DNA of 64,000 nucleotides from Rhodococcus sp. Leaf247. GTDB lineage: Bacteria; Actinomycetota; Actinomycetes; Mycobacteriales; Mycobacteriaceae. Position 1 is the stretch's first letter, and the number at the start of each line of letters is the position of its first letter. Location of the stretch: positions 1-64,000 of the forward strand of contig NZ_LMRP01000003.1 of assembly GCF_001426185.1 (NCBI RefSeq). The letters run 5' to 3'. The translations under genes were made by a program, and so were the position numbers. Below the pieces are notes generated by a model. That model saw only the letters and a list, made by a program, of their open reading frames with translations, was not told the DNA's origin and did no database searches. Shown here one piece after another: positions 19,201 through 29,128 of the stretch.

Positions 19201-19806
19201 CTGGCACTCGAGGAGTTCGCGGCACTCGAGGAGCGGTACAACTTCCTCTCGACGCAACTCGAGGACGTGAAGTCTGCGCGCAAGGATCTTCTCGGCGTGG
19301 TGGCCGACGTGGACGCCCGCATTCTGCAGGTCTTCACCGAGGCCTACGCCGATGTGGAGCGCGAGTTCGTCGGGGTGTTCGCGAAGCTGTTCCCCGGCGG
19401 CGAGGGTCGGCTGGTTCTCACCGACCCCTCGGACATGCTGACCACCGGCATCGAGGTCGAGGCCCGTCCTCCCGGTAAGAAGGTCAAGCGCCTGTCTCTG
19501 CTGTCCGGTGGTGAGAAGTCGTTGACCGCCGTCGCGATGCTCGTGGCCATCTTCCGAGCCCGCCCCTCGCCCTTCTACGTGATGGACGAGGTCGAGGCCG
19601 CGTTGGACGACACGAACCTCCGGCGCCTCATCGGGCTGTTCGAGCAGTTGCGGGAGAAGTCTCAGCTCATCGTCATCACGCACCAGAAACCCACGATGGA
19701 GGTCGCCGACGCCCTGTACGGCGTCAGCATGAGAGGCGACGGCATCACCACGGTGATCTCGCAGCGGCTTCCCAAGCGCCCGGTGGCGGCGGACGGGGTG
19801 ACCTGA
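16213..19806 (+). CDS. smc: Chromosome segregation ATPase SMC
   Basis: SMC compacts and segregates the chromosome as a dimer with ScpA and ScpB. The 1197-residue protein starts [18 protein letters not shown], with Walker A GPNGSGKS at ~31-38, a coiled coil from ~165 to 490, a hinge around 500-650 ([10 protein letters not shown] and the GRGWITGG segment), a second coiled coil to ~1000, and the C-terminal ATPase half with signature LSGGEKS at 1097-1103 and the D-loop DEVEAALDD. The full set of motifs and normal length indicate an intact gene. Confidence 0.97.
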   Translation: MHLKSLTLKGFKSFASATTLRFEPGITCVVGPNGSGKSNVVDALTWVMGEQGAKALRGGKMEDVIFAGTSGRAPLGRAEVTLTIDNSDGALPIDYSEVSITRRMFRDGAGEYEINGSSCRLMDVQELLSDSGIGREMHVIVGQGRLAAILESRPEDRRAFIEEAAGVLKHRKRKEKAVRKLDSMQANLARLTDLTTELRRQLKPLSRQAEVARRAQTVQADLRDARLRIAADDLVTRRTQLAEQSHDETKAREEYAAVQDALGEGEAVLAEGEQELALLTPSADAAAQTWFQLSALAERVGATVRIATERARHLGDEPEDRRGPDPDELEERAERVAEEEMQLAEAVEYARATLDAAREQLAEREAAAADAERAHAAAVRAVADRREGLARLSGQVDGLRARSESYDTEVARLTVAIDDARRRGDEAQAEFDIVQDKVGELDAGEAGLDSHHEHAVDALAIAESRVAELQSAERESSQRVASLTARIDALTMNLERGDGGAWLGEKATHGVVGRLADHLTVTAGYEAAVAVALGAAADAVVVSSVDEARGAVASLKKEDAGRAAIVHPTGDAGSATDGVGTSIMSVIDADDSVRGAVTSLLAGMSVADSLEDATAMVRDHPTARVVTREGDLVGRGWITGGSDRRPSTLEVQASIDESVAELASTRRRTEELAAALSGALEEQTDRREAADQALAALTESDAAIAAVYEQLGRLGQVARVAHAESTRLQSQRDRVERQRDEAVTALADLEDRVRRAEDDQDGGDGDGAAEEWAHAREDAAAAVSEVRSVEVEARLSLRTAEERAESVRGKADQLRRTARMERDARARAERVRAHRVQSAAVAEAVADAGTRVAERLGRLVGDAAVRRDDLARRRSDRAAALDRTREQVRALSARAAQLTDAVHRDEVAKAQAVLRIEQLEQTILEQFSIAPDDLVAEYGPDVTLPPTDLEMAEYEQAKERGEQVVAPAPMRFDRAEQERRVKRAEKDLATLGKVNPLALEEFAALEERYNFLSTQLEDVKSARKDLLGVVADVDARILQVFTEAYADVEREFVGVFAKLFPGGEGRLVLTDPSDMLTTGIEVEARPPGKKVKRLSLLSGGEKSLTAVAMLVAIFRARPSPFYVMDEVEAALDDTNLRRLIGLFEQLREKSQLIVITHQKPTMEVADALYGVSMRGDGITTVISQRLPKRPVAADGVT

Positions 19807-19851
19807 CGCCCGACCCCGTAGCGCGGTGCCCGTCCTGACAGGATGGTCGGC

Positions 19852-21228
19852 GTGACTACCGAACTGTGGATCGTCGTCGCGGCTGTGCTCGCGCTGCTCG
19901 TCGTGGTGCTCGTCGTCGGACTGGTGCTGCAGCGTCGCCGCCGCGTGTCGCTGTCCCGCCCGGACTCCGAGGCGGGACCGGTCAAGGAGGTCGACCGTTC
20001 GGGCGGCTATACCGCCGGGACCGGCTTCGACTTCTCCCGAGGTACGGCCCCGGCCGAGAAGGCTCCCGCCGAGAAGACCCCGGCCGAGAAGACACCCGTG
20101 GCCCGGCCGCCCCTCCAGCGCACCGACGACGACGATCAGCCTCGTGTCGGTGACGACGCGTCCGTCCCCCGTGACGCCCCGAAGCGCGGCATCACCGACA
20201 TCTCGCTGCCGGATCCGGTCCTGGACGAACCGGCACCGGCGCCTGTCGAACCCGAACCAACGCCTGTCGAACCCGAGCCGGCACCGACTCCCGTCCTGGA
20301 CGAGATCGAACCCACCTCGGGCCGCCTGACCAAGCTGCGGGGTCGACTGTCACGGTCGCAGAATGCTGTCGGTCGCTCCCTGCTGGGCCTGTTGGGCGGC
20401 GGCGACCTCGACGAGGAGTCGTGGGAAGAGGTCGAGGACACGCTGCTGGTGGCCGACCTGGGAAGTGCGGCCACCGCGGAGATCGTCGCGACGCTGCGCG
20501 AGCAGATGGCGGTGCGCAACGTCCGCACCGAGGCGGAGGCGCGAGCCCTTCTGCGAGAAGTGCTGATCGAGCAGTTGACGCCGTCGTTCGACCGCTCCAT
20601 CCGCGCGTTGCCGCACGGCGATCGCCCGTCCGTTCTGCTCGTGGTGGGCGTGAACGGCACCGGCAAGACCACGACCACCGGCAAGCTGGCGCGAGTCCTG
20701 GTCGCCGACGGTCGACGCGTGGTCCTCGGCGCTGCCGACACGTTCCGCGCTGCGGCTGCCGACCAACTGCAGACCTGGGCCGAGCGCGTCGGCGCCGAGG
20801 TCGTGCGCGGTAAGGAAGGGGCCGATCCGGCCGCTGTGGCATTCGACGCCGTCACCCGCGGCATCGCCGACGGTGTCGACGCGGTCCTCATCGACACGGC
20901 CGGCCGTCTGCACACCAAGACCGGTCTGATGGACGAGCTGGGGAAGGTCAAGAGGGTCATCGAGAAGAAGGCGCCCGTCGACGACGTGCTCCTGGTTCTC
21001 GACGCCACGATCGGTCAGAACGGTCTGGCTCAGGCGCGGGTCTTCGCTCAGGTCGTCGACATCACCGGCGTCGTGCTGACGAAGCTGGACGGGACGGCGA
21101 AGGGCGGAATCGTCTTCCAGGTCCAACGCGAACTGGGTGTGCCGGTGAAGCTCGTCGGTCTCGGCGAGGGTGCGGACGACCTAGCGCCGTTCGAACCCGG
21201 CGCATTCGTCGATGCTCTTCTCGGCTGA
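19852..21228 (+). CDS. ftsY: Signal recognition particle receptor FtsY
   Basis: FtsY is the membrane receptor for SRP-ribosome complexes. The 458-residue protein has an N-terminal membrane helix (~residues 5-26), as in other actinobacteria, an acidic Pro/Glu/Ala linker with EKAPAEKTPAEKTP and VEPEPTP repeats (~60-150), then the NG GTPase domain: GVNGTGKT at 266-273, DTAGR at 348-352, TKLDG at 410-414. GTG 19852 puts the membrane helix at the N terminus; ATG 19843 is the alternative. It lies between smc and the amt operon, as in M. tuberculosis. Confidence 0.95.
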   Translation: MTTELWIVVAAVLALLVVVLVVGLVLQRRRRVSLSRPDSEAGPVKEVDRSGGYTAGTGFDFSRGTAPAEKAPAEKTPAEKTPVARPPLQRTDDDDQPRVGDDASVPRDAPKRGITDISLPDPVLDEPAPAPVEPEPTPVEPEPAPTPVLDEIEPTSGRLTKLRGRLSRSQNAVGRSLLGLLGGGDLDEESWEEVEDTLLVADLGSAATAEIVATLREQMAVRNVRTEAEARALLREVLIEQLTPSFDRSIRALPHGDRPSVLLVVGVNGTGKTTTTGKLARVLVADGRRVVLGAADTFRAAAADQLQTWAERVGAEVVRGKEGADPAAVAFDAVTRGIADGVDAVLIDTAGRLHTKTGLMDELGKVKRVIEKKAPVDDVLLVLDATIGQNGLAQARVFAQVVDITGVVLTKLDGTAKGGIVFQVQRELGVPVKLVGLGEGADDLAPFEPGAFVDALLG

Positions 21229-21240
21229 CCTCGAGGTGCC

Positions 21241-21256
21241 CTCACCGGTGTGAAAC
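21241..21256 (+). promoter_or_regulatory. Upstream GlnR-like half-site pair
   Basis: CTCAC-N6-GAAAC fits the actinobacterial GlnR a/b site pattern gTnAC-N6-GaAAC at 4 and 5 of 5 positions. It begins 66 bp (three 22-bp units) upstream of the main array at 21307, so it is on the same helical phase. Function is inferred from this phasing. Confidence 0.4.
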
Positions 21257-21306
21257 CGGCAAAAAGACCGAGACGCAACACGTTTGCAACACGATCGGGC
21301 TCTGCG

Positions 21307-21344
21307 TTCACATGTACGAAACGCCGGAGTGTCGTCGCCGAAAC
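21307..21344 (+). promoter_or_regulatory. GlnR operator array upstream of amt
   Basis: TTCAC-N6-GAAAC-N6-GTGTC-N6-GAAAC reproduces the four-site GlnR box gTnAC-N6-GaAAC-N6-gTnAC-N6-GaAAC; both GAAAC elements are perfect. It ends 73 bp before the amt start. In Streptomyces, GlnR activates amtB-glnK-glnD through such boxes under nitrogen limitation, so the same control is expected here. Confidence 0.75.
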
Positions 21345-21417
21345 TTCGAGTGAGCACCCTTCTCCTCAGGTCGTCAGCCGCCATCGGCTGGGGCGAGGAA
21401 GAAGGAGGAGGCTCAAG

Positions 21418-22779
21418 GTGGATTTCCCCACTATCGGTGCGCCCGACACCGGTGATACCGCATGGATGCTGACCAGTGCTGCGTTCGTGTTGCTCATGGT
21501 CCCGGGTCTGGCGTTCTTCTACGGCGGCATGGTCCGTGCGAAGAGCGTGCTGAACATGATCATGATGAGCATCAGCGCGATGGGCGTCGTCGGCGTTCTC
21601 TGGGTGCTGTACGGATACTCGGTCACCTTCGGCGAGGACAAGGGCAATCTCATCGGTGACCCCTTCCAGTTCTTCGGACTGAAGGGCCTGATCGGCGGAA
21701 CGTATCTCGCCTCCGAGGACGAAGCGGGAGTCCTCACCGACGCCGCGATTCCTCTGGTGGGCACGATTCCTGCCACCGTGTTCGTCTCGTTCCAGGCGAT
21801 GTTCGCCATTCTGACGGTCGCTCTCATCTCGGGTGCCGTCGCCGACCGTATGAAGTTCGGTCCGTGGCTGCTCTTCGCCGGACTGTGGGCGACACTCGTC
21901 TACTTCCCGGTCGCACATTGGGTCTTCTCCTTCGACGAGGTCACCACCGAGACGGGTGGTTGGATCGCCAACAAGCTCGCCGCGGTCGACTTCGCCGGTG
22001 GTACTGCGGTGCACATCAACGCCGGCGCCGCCGGCCTGGTCCTCGCGATCATCCTCGGCAAGCGCAAGGGCTGGCCGGGAACTCCGTTCCGCCCGCACAA
22101 CCTTCCGTTCGTGATGCTCGGTGCCGGTCTCCTCTGGTTCGGCTGGTTCGGCTTCAACGCCGGTTCCGCCGTCGGCTCCAACGGCATCGCAGGTGCCACC
22201 TTCGTCACGACCATCGCGGCGACCGCCGCAGCCATGCTCGCCTGGCTTCTGACGGAGCGCATCCGTGACGGTCACGCGACGAGTCTCGGTGGTGCGTCGG
22301 GCATCGTCGCCGGGCTCGTGGCCATCACCCCGGCCTGCTCCTCGGTGAACATCCTCGGCGCGTTGGTCATCGGCGTCGTCGCCGGTGTCCTGTGTGCACT
22401 CGCCGTCGGTCTGAAGTTCCGCTTCGGTTTCGACGACTCGCTCGACGTCGTCGGTGTCCACCTCGTGGGTGGTCTCGTCGGCACGCTGATGGTCGGTCTG
22501 GTCGCCACGTCCGAGGCGCCGGCCGGTGTCGAGGGCCTGTTCTACGGCGGCGGAGCCGACCAGTTGTGGCGTCAGGCAGTCGGTGCGGGCGCCGTGCTGA
22601 TCTACTCTCTGGTGGGAACGACCATCGTCGCGCTCATCGTCAAGTACACCGTGGGCCTCCGGATCGACGACGATGGTGAATCCATGGGAGCCGACGAATC
22701 GGAACATGCCGAGACCGCCTACGACTTTGCGGCACTCGGTGGGTCAACACTGGGACGCGTTCCCAGCAAGGAGGCGTGA
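21418..22779 (+). CDS. amt: Ammonium transporter
   Basis: Amt conducts ammonium across the membrane. The 453-residue protein has eleven membrane helices with family motifs GLAFFYGGMVR near residue 31, GTAVHINAGAAGLVLAI in the middle, WFGWFGFNAGSA, and DDSLDVVGVHLVGG with the pore histidine region. GTG 21418 was chosen because a strong GAAGGAGGAG site lies 7 nt before it; earlier in-frame starts would run through the regulatory region. It is the first gene of amt-PII-glnD. Confidence 0.95.
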   Translation: MDFPTIGAPDTGDTAWMLTSAAFVLLMVPGLAFFYGGMVRAKSVLNMIMMSISAMGVVGVLWVLYGYSVTFGEDKGNLIGDPFQFFGLKGLIGGTYLASEDEAGVLTDAAIPLVGTIPATVFVSFQAMFAILTVALISGAVADRMKFGPWLLFAGLWATLVYFPVAHWVFSFDEVTTETGGWIANKLAAVDFAGGTAVHINAGAAGLVLAIILGKRKGWPGTPFRPHNLPFVMLGAGLLWFGWFGFNAGSAVGSNGIAGATFVTTIAATAAAMLAWLLTERIRDGHATSLGGASGIVAGLVAITPACSSVNILGALVIGVVAGVLCALAVGLKFRFGFDDSLDVVGVHLVGGLVGTLMVGLVATSEAPAGVEGLFYGGGADQLWRQAVGAGAVLIYSLVGTTIVALIVKYTVGLRIDDDGESMGADESEHAETAYDFAALGGSTLGRVPSKEA

Positions 22780-23121
<342 letters not shown>

Positions 23122-23134
23122 GTCTCGAATCAGT

Positions 23135-23188
23135 CCGGCCGCGGATCCACCTCGTCGAAGGGCGAGGGATCCGCGGCCGGTCTGTTTT
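23135..23188 (+). terminator. Intrinsic-type terminator or attenuator between PII and glnD genes
   Basis: A perfect 14-bp inverted repeat (CCGGCCGCGGATCC at 23135-23148 with its complement at 23167-23180) and an 18-nt loop are followed at once by TCTGTTTT. This is the best terminator in the window. It lies inside the amt-PII-glnD run and would lower glnD expression relative to amt and PII. Confidence 0.85.
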
Positions 23189-23231
23189 CTCCACCACACG
23201 CCGACCGTTCGTCGAGAGGAAGGACCCCCCC

Positions 23232-25667
23232 GTGGGAGGTTCCGAAGCAGCAGCCGATCTGGTCCGAGCTCGCGAGCAACTGCTGGCCGGGCAGGGCAAG
23301 AATCGTCGTCTGGACGCCACGTCCCTCCGTCAGGCACTGACCGACCTGCACGAGTTCTGGCTCACCACCAAGGGTTCGGACGTGGGAATCAAACCCGACA
23401 GCGGATTTGCCATCGTCGCGGTGGGCGGCCTGGGTCGCCGGGAGATGCTGCCGTACTCCGATCTCGATCTCGTTCTGCTGCACGACGACCTGGATCCGGC
23501 GCTCGTCGGTGAGGTGGCCGATCAACTCTGGTACCCCTTGTGGGACGCCCACATCAAGCTCGATCACAGCGTGCGCACCGTTCCCCAGGCCCTCGACGTC
23601 GCGGCGCACGACATGACGGCCGCATTGGGTCTTCTCGACGCCCGCCACATCGTGGGCGACGCCGAACTGAGTTCGATGCTGATCGACGGGATTCGACGCC
23701 AGTGGCGCATCGGGATACGCGATCGGTTCGACGAGCTGTACGCCTTGACCCGCACGCGGTGGGGCCGCAGCGGTGAGATCGCCCATCGGGCGGAACCCGA
23801 CCTCAAGAGCGGGCGCGGGGGACTGCGCGACGTCCAGCTCCTCGACGCGCTGTCGATCGCGCAGCTCACGGACGCGATGCCCGGGCTCGGCCCCGAATCG
23901 CCCGGCGGCGGATTGGACTTCGCGCACCGCCGCATCCTCGACGTGCGCACCGAACTGCACCGCGTCGCCGGCCGCGCCCGGGATCAGTTGCGCGCGCAGG
24001 ACGCCGACGAGATCGCCGCGGCGCTCCGCATCGGTGACCGCTTCGATCTCGCTCGCGTCCTGAGTGATTCGGCTCGCACCATCGGCTACTCCACCGACGT
24101 CGGCCTGCGCACCGCCGGCAACGCTATTCCGCGCCGTGGCCTGTCCCGCCTGCGCAGAGTGCCCGTCCGTCGACCGCTCGACGAAGGGGTCGTCGAACAC
24201 GCGGGTGAAGTGGTGCTCGCCAGAGATGCGCGGCCGAACAAGGATCCGGGACTGATCATGCGGGTTGCCGCGGCATCCGCGGTGACCGGGATGCCGATGT
24301 CCGCCTCGACTCTCGGCAGGCTCTCGGACAGCGCACCCGAGCTCCGTGAGCCGTGGCCCAAGGAAGCGCTCAACGATCTGCTCGTCGTGCTCGGTTCGGG
24401 TCGGCGCGCCATCGCGGTGATCGAGGCACTCGACAGGACAGGTCTGTGGGGCCGGTTGCTGCCGGAATGGGGCGCCGTACGCGACCTTCCCCCGCGAGAT
24501 GCGGTGCACACCTGGACCGTCGACCGTCACCTGGTCGAGACCGCCGCCTACGCCAGTGGTTTCACCACGCGCGTCGCGCGACCGGACCTGCTGGTGCTGG
24601 GGGCACTGCTGCACGACATCGGCAAGGGACGCGGGGGAGACCACAGCGTCGTCGGGGCGGACCTGGCGACCCAGGTCGGCAAGCGACTGGGCCTGTGGCC
24701 GTCCGACGTCCGACTGCTCGAGTCGATGGTCCGACACCACCTGTTGCTTCCCGACACCGCGACTCGTCGCGATCTCGACGACCCGGCCACGGTGCAACGT
24801 GTCGTGGACGCCCTCGACGGGGACTCGATCCTGTTGGAACTGCTGCACGCGTTGGCCGAGGCCGACTCGCTCGCCACCGGTCCCGGCGTGTGGGGCGACT
24901 GGAAGTCGTCGTTGATCGGTGAACTCGTGCGTCGATGCCGACTGGTCATGGCCGGGGAATCGCTCCCGACGCCCGACCCGATCGATCCGGCACTGGCGGC
25001 GCGGGCGACCGAGGGCGGCGTGGACGTCGATCTACAGCCGTCGGACAGTCCGCACACGTTCGAGGTCACCGTCACCGCCCCGGACCGTCCCGGCCTGCTG
25101 TCCAACGCATCGGGCGTGTTGGCCCTGGGATCGTTGCGGGTTCTGGCGGCATCGGTCGCCAGCGAGAACGGGTTCGCGGTCAACCGCTTCGTCGTGACGC
25201 CCACATTCGGTGCACCGCCCCCTCCGGGACTGCTGCGTCAGGACCTCATCCGCGCTCTCGACGGGCAGCTCGACCTTCTCGCGCAGCTCGACATCAAGGA
25301 GGCCGGAGCCCGGTCGGCCGCCTCGGAACTCGAACCCGGCCAGCCGGAGGTCTCGGAGGTGCCGCTGTACGCGCAGGCTCCACCGCGGGTGATCTGGTTC
25401 GACGGTCAGGGCGGCGACTCCGTCGTCGTGGAGGTGCGTGCGGAGGATCGACTCGGTCTGCTGTGCCGACTTGCGTCGGTGTTCGAGAAGCAGGGAGCCG
25501 ACGTCCGGTGGGCGAAGGTGGCCACTCTCGGGTCGTCCGTCGTCGACGCATTCTGCATCGAGACCGGCGGGCCGACCGATTCGCGGGCGCAGCGTGAGGA
25601 ACTCGAGAGTGCTCTGCTGAGCGTGGTTCCGGCGCTCCGACCGAAAGAGCCCGAGTCGGAGGACTGA
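23232..25667 (+). CDS. glnD: PII nucleotidyltransferase/deadenylylase GlnD
   Basis: GlnD modifies and de-modifies PII in response to nitrogen status. The 811-residue protein has an N-terminal nucleotidyltransferase domain with [16 protein letters not shown] at ~65-80 (metal-binding Asp77 and Asp79), an HD phosphohydrolase domain with [14 protein letters not shown] (His461-Asp462), and two C-terminal ACT domains beginning [15 protein letters not shown] and [14 protein letters not shown]. In actinobacteria the enzyme adenylylates rather than uridylylates Tyr51 of PII. It starts with GTG 44 nt after the terminator. Confidence 0.95.
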   Translation: MGGSEAAADLVRAREQLLAGQGKNRRLDATSLRQALTDLHEFWLTTKGSDVGIKPDSGFAIVAVGGLGRREMLPYSDLDLVLLHDDLDPALVGEVADQLWYPLWDAHIKLDHSVRTVPQALDVAAHDMTAALGLLDARHIVGDAELSSMLIDGIRRQWRIGIRDRFDELYALTRTRWGRSGEIAHRAEPDLKSGRGGLRDVQLLDALSIAQLTDAMPGLGPESPGGGLDFAHRRILDVRTELHRVAGRARDQLRAQDADEIAAALRIGDRFDLARVLSDSARTIGYSTDVGLRTAGNAIPRRGLSRLRRVPVRRPLDEGVVEHAGEVVLARDARPNKDPGLIMRVAAASAVTGMPMSASTLGRLSDSAPELREPWPKEALNDLLVVLGSGRRAIAVIEALDRTGLWGRLLPEWGAVRDLPPRDAVHTWTVDRHLVETAAYASGFTTRVARPDLLVLGALLHDIGKGRGGDHSVVGADLATQVGKRLGLWPSDVRLLESMVRHHLLLPDTATRRDLDDPATVQRVVDALDGDSILLELLHALAEADSLATGPGVWGDWKSSLIGELVRRCRLVMAGESLPTPDPIDPALAARATEGGVDVDLQPSDSPHTFEVTVTAPDRPGLLSNASGVLALGSLRVLAASVASENGFAVNRFVVTPTFGAPPPPGLLRQDLIRALDGQLDLLAQLDIKEAGARSAASELEPGQPEVSEVPLYAQAPPRVIWFDGQGGDSVVVEVRAEDRLGLLCRLASVFEKQGADVRWAKVATLGSSVVDAFCIETGGPTDSRAQREELESALLSVVPALRPKEPESED

Positions 25668-25747
25668 CCTCTCACCGCTCACCGGCGCACCCGTTAGGGT
25701 GGGTACCTGGAGAAGTCATCTCTTTCTCGCGATTTTCAGGAGCATCG

Positions 25748-27316
25748 TTGTTCGAATCACTGTCCGACAGATTGACCGGAAGCCTCAAGGATCTGAGGGG
25801 CAAGGGTCGGCTCTCGGGTGCCGACATCGATGCCGTCTGCCGTGAGATCCGTCTGGCACTGCTCGATGCCGATGTCGCCCTCCCCGTCGTGCGGGCGTTC
25901 ATCACGCGCATCAAGGAGCGTGCCAAGGGTGCGGAGGTCTCCGCAGCGCTGAACCCTGCCCAGCAGGTCGTCAAGATCGTCAACGACGAGCTGGTCGGCA
26001 TCCTCGGCGGCGAGACACGTCGGGTGGAGTTCGCCAAGAATCCGCCCACGGTCATCATGCTGGCGGGTCTGCAGGGTTCCGGTAAGACGACGCTGGCCGG
26101 AAAGCTGGCCAAATGGCTCAAGGACCAGAACCACACGCCGCTGCTCGTCGCCTGTGACCTCCAGCGCCCCGGGGCCGTCAGCCAGCTGCAGATCGTCGGT
26201 GAACGCGCCGGGGCCTCGGTCTTCGCGCCGCATCCCGGAACGTCCATCGGTGGCGGCGAGAACGCCCTCGGCGTGACGGCGGCGGATCCCGTCGAGGTTG
26301 CTCGGGCGGGTGTCGCCGAGGCCCGCGCCAAGCAGTTCGACGTGGTCATCGTCGACACCGCGGGCCGCCTCGGTATCGACACCGAGCTCATGGGCCAGGC
26401 CGCCGGTATCCGCGACGCGACGAACCCCGACGAGATCCTGTTCGTGCTCGACGCGATGATCGGCCAGGACGCCGTCAGCACGGCGCAGGCGTTCCAGGAC
26501 GGCGTCGGCTTCACCGGCGTGGTGCTGACCAAGCTCGACGGCGACGCCCGTGGTGGCGCCGCGCTGAGTGTGCGCGAGGTGACCGGTCGACCGATCATGT
26601 TCGCCTCCACCGGCGAGAAGCTCGAGGACTTCGAGATCTTCCACCCGGATCGCATGGCGAGCCGGATCCTGGGCATGGGCGACCTCCTCAGCCTCATCGA
26701 ACAGGCCGAGACCGTCTTCGATGCCCAGCAGGCGGAGGAGACGGCCGCCAAGATCGGCTCCGGGCAGCTGACGCTCGAGGACTTCCTCGAGCAGATGATG
26801 GCCATTCGCAAGATGGGTCCGATCGGCAACCTGTTGGGGATGCTCCCCGGTGCGGGTCAGATGAAGGACGCACTCGCCTCCGTCGACGACAAGCAGCTCG
26901 ACCGCGTGCAGGCCATCATCCGCGGCATGACGCCCGCCGAGCGCGCGGATCCGAAGATGATCAACGCGTCGCGCCGTCTGCGCATCGCGAACGGTTCCGG
27001 CGTGAAGGTCTCCGACGTCAACCAGTTGGTGGACCGCTTCTTCGAGGCCCGCAAGATGATGGCGTCGATGGCCGGCCGGATGGGAATGCCGGGCGCGCGC
27101 AAACAGGTGCAGCGCAGCAACAAGAAGGGCAAGAAAGGCAAGAAGGGCGGCCGCGGCCCCACTCCGCCCAAGGGCGTGCGCGGGGGCTTCCCCGGCATGC
27201 CGGGTGGGATGCCCGCGGGTATGCCGGATCTGTCGTCGATGCCCAAGGGCCTCGACCAGCTCCCGCCGGGTCTCGAGGGTATCGACCTGTCCCAGCTGAA
27301 GCTGCCCAAGAAGTAA
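25748..27316 (+). CDS. ffh: Signal recognition particle protein Ffh
   Basis: Ffh binds signal sequences and 4.5S RNA and delivers ribosomes to FtsY. The 522-residue protein has the N domain, a GTPase domain with GLQGSGKT at 107-114, DTAGR at 203-207 and TKLDGDARGG, and the Met-rich M domain with GMTPAERADP and RRLRIANGSGVKVSDVNQL. The C terminus is a Lys/Gly-rich KKGKKGKKGG stretch, then Gly/Met/Pro-rich sequence. The start is TTG with an AGGAG site 5 nt upstream. Confidence 0.96.
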   Translation: MFESLSDRLTGSLKDLRGKGRLSGADIDAVCREIRLALLDADVALPVVRAFITRIKERAKGAEVSAALNPAQQVVKIVNDELVGILGGETRRVEFAKNPPTVIMLAGLQGSGKTTLAGKLAKWLKDQNHTPLLVACDLQRPGAVSQLQIVGERAGASVFAPHPGTSIGGGENALGVTAADPVEVARAGVAEARAKQFDVVIVDTAGRLGIDTELMGQAAGIRDATNPDEILFVLDAMIGQDAVSTAQAFQDGVGFTGVVLTKLDGDARGGAALSVREVTGRPIMFASTGEKLEDFEIFHPDRMASRILGMGDLLSLIEQAETVFDAQQAEETAAKIGSGQLTLEDFLEQMMAIRKMGPIGNLLGMLPGAGQMKDALASVDDKQLDRVQAIIRGMTPAERADPKMINASRRLRIANGSGVKVSDVNQLVDRFFEARKMMASMAGRMGMPGARKQVQRSNKKGKKGKKGGRGPTPPKGVRGGFPGMPGGMPAGMPDLSSMPKGLDQLPPGLEGIDLSQLKLPKK

Positions 27317-27325
27317 GTCGGACAC

Positions 27326-28408
27326 GTGCGTACCTCACCGAGCCTGCATCTTCGCGGTGTCCTGCTGCCCGGTGACGAGCAGCGGGACGTCTGGGTGCGG
27401 GACGGCCTGATCTCGATGGACCCGGTTCCCGGGGCCACCACCGTCGGGTCCGGTGGCTGGATCGTGCCCGGTCTGGTCGACGCGCACTGCCACGTCGGCA
27501 TCAAGTACGGCGGCGGACACGAGGATCACGACGGCGCGATCGCGCAGGCGACCACCGAGCGCGAGGTGGGTGCACTGCTCCTGCGTGACGCTGGATCGCC
27601 CGTCGACACTCGCGAGCTGGACGACCACGACGACCTGCCCCGGATCATCCGCGCCGGTCGGCACATCGCGATGCCCAAGCGATACATTCCCGGGCTCGCC
27701 GTCGACCTCGAGGACGAGTCGCAGCTGCCGGAGGCCGTACGGCAGCAGGCTCGGCTCGGTGACGGGTGGGTCAAGCTGGTCGGTGACTGGATCGACCGCA
27801 GCGTGGGCGATCTGGCCCCGCTGTGGGACGACGACATCCTGCGGGCCGCGATCGACGCGGCGCACTCCGAAGGTGCACGGGTCACGGCGCACGTCTTCGG
27901 TGAGGACGCGCTGCCGGGTCTGATCGGCGCCGGCATCGACTGCATCGAACACGGGACCGGACTCACCGACGACACGGTCGAGATGATGGTCGAGCACGGG
28001 ACGGCCCTGGTTCCCACGCTGATCAACATCGAGACGTTCCCGTCCATCGCGGACTCGGCCGGGCGCTACCCGCGGTACGCCGATCACATGCGTGACCTCC
28101 ACGCCCGCGTCGCCGACACCGTCGGGCGCGCGCACGACGCCGGGGTGCCGATCTACGCGGGAACCGATGCCGGAGGCAGCATCGAGCACGGCCGCGTGGC
28201 GGACGAGGTGGCCGCGCTGACGGCGGTGGGATTGTCCCCGACGGACGCGCTGGGCGCGGCCAGTTGGAACGCCCGGCGGTGGCTCGGTCGGGCGGGCGTC
28301 GAGCACGGCGCTCCGGCCGACCTGGTCTTCTACACCGAGGATCCGCGGACCGGTCCGGACGTGCTGTCTGCACCCGACGTCGTGATTCTGCGCGGACGTA
28401 TCTGGTGA
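27326..28408 (+). CDS. Amidohydrolase-family metal-dependent hydrolase
   Basis: A 360-residue amidohydrolase-superfamily enzyme, homologue in position of Rv2915c. VDAHCHVGIKYGG (~residues 51-63) supplies the HxH metal ligands; later ligands appear as VTAHVFGEDALPG, CIEHGTGL and the Asp in YAGTDAGGS, followed by the AxxxNAAxxLG-like ALGAASWNARRWLG. It starts with GTG 9 nt after ffh and is probably co-transcribed. The substrate (imidazolone-, prolidase- or dipeptide-like) cannot be told from sequence. Confidence 0.85.
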   Translation: MRTSPSLHLRGVLLPGDEQRDVWVRDGLISMDPVPGATTVGSGGWIVPGLVDAHCHVGIKYGGGHEDHDGAIAQATTEREVGALLLRDAGSPVDTRELDDHDDLPRIIRAGRHIAMPKRYIPGLAVDLEDESQLPEAVRQQARLGDGWVKLVGDWIDRSVGDLAPLWDDDILRAAIDAAHSEGARVTAHVFGEDALPGLIGAGIDCIEHGTGLTDDTVEMMVEHGTALVPTLINIETFPSIADSAGRYPRYADHMRDLHARVADTVGRAHDAGVPIYAGTDAGGSIEHGRVADEVAALTAVGLSPTDALGAASWNARRWLGRAGVEHGAPADLVFYTEDPRTGPDVLSAPDVVILRGRIW

Positions 28409-28412
28409 GGCG

Positions 28413-29093
28413 TCAGCGACCGCGGTAGCGGCGTTCCGGTCGACCGGCCCGGCCGTACTGCAGGCGGACGTCGAGGATCCCGCAGGCCAGGTAGTGCTCC
28501 AGGTACCGCCGGGCGCTCACCCGTGAGATCCCCACGGCCTCTGCGCATTCCGACGCCGAGAGTTCGGCGTCGCCGGTCATCTGCGCGAGGACGATCGCGC
28601 CCGTCTCGGGGGAGAGGCCTTTCGGCAGACGGACCGCGGCGCCGTCCGTCGAGGCCGCCTCCGCGGCGCCGCTGCGGAACAGGGAATCCACGAGCGACTG
28701 GTCGGCGCGGCCGGATGTCAGCGCGTCGACACGTGCGGTGAACGCGTCCAGTTTGTCGCGCAGCTGCGGGTACTCGAACGGTTTGATCAAGTAGTCGGCG
28801 GCTCCACCGCTGAGCGCGTCGGCGACCGTGTCCAGCTCGCGAGCCGCGGTGATCATGATGACGCCGACCGGGTTCTTCTCGGCCCGCAGAGTGCGCAACA
28901 CCTCGAGACCCGACGCGTCGGGAAGGTGCACGTCCAGAAGAACCAGATCAGGAGTCAGACGCGCGACGGCGGCAAGCGCGTCGGCAGCGGTGTGCGCCAC
29001 GCCGACCGCGGAGAATCCTGCGGTGTGCTCGACGAAGCGACGGTGGATGTCGGCCACCATGAAGTCGTCGTCCACCACCAGCACCGTGGGCAC
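28413..29093 (-). CDS. Response regulator, CitB/DcuR family
   Basis: A 226-residue regulator with a receiver domain (acidic D8-D10, phospho-acceptor Asp54 in VLLDVHLPD, Lys104 in LIKPFEYP) and a C-terminal helix-turn-helix (LSASECAEAVGISRVSARRYLEHYL) of the CitB/DcuR class that controls C4-dicarboxylate or citrate uptake. It follows its kinase gene by 35 nt on the minus strand. The tctCBA operon next to it is the likely target. Its stop lies 4 bp from that of the amidohydrolase gene (convergent). Confidence 0.9.
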   Translation of the reverse strand: MPTVLVVDDDFMVADIHRRFVEHTAGFSAVGVAHTAADALAAVARLTPDLVLLDVHLPDASGLEVLRTLRAEKNPVGVIMITAARELDTVADALSGGAADYLIKPFEYPQLRDKLDAFTARVDALTSGRADQSLVDSLFRSGAAEAASTDGAAVRLPKGLSPETGAIVLAQMTGDAELSASECAEAVGISRVSARRYLEHYLACGILDVRLQYGRAGRPERRYRGR

Positions 29094-29128
29094 GTGGTCG
29101 GTCCTCTCTGATCAGGGTGCGCCCGACG

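Noticed and set aside
15622..19683. 1353-codon open frame on the minus strand opposite osmC-acyP-smc
   Set aside because: It mirrors the codon structure of smc in GC-rich DNA; the translation is Arg/Gly/Leu/His-rich with no domain, while the plus strand encodes a complete SMC with all motifs.
23130..24848. 572-codon minus-strand frame opposite glnD
   Set aside because: No recognisable domain, spans the PII-glnD terminator, and glnD is intact on the plus strand.
25757..27325. 522-codon minus-strand frame exactly opposite ffh
   Set aside because: An antisense shadow of equal length; ffh has every SRP54 motif and a placed ribosome site.
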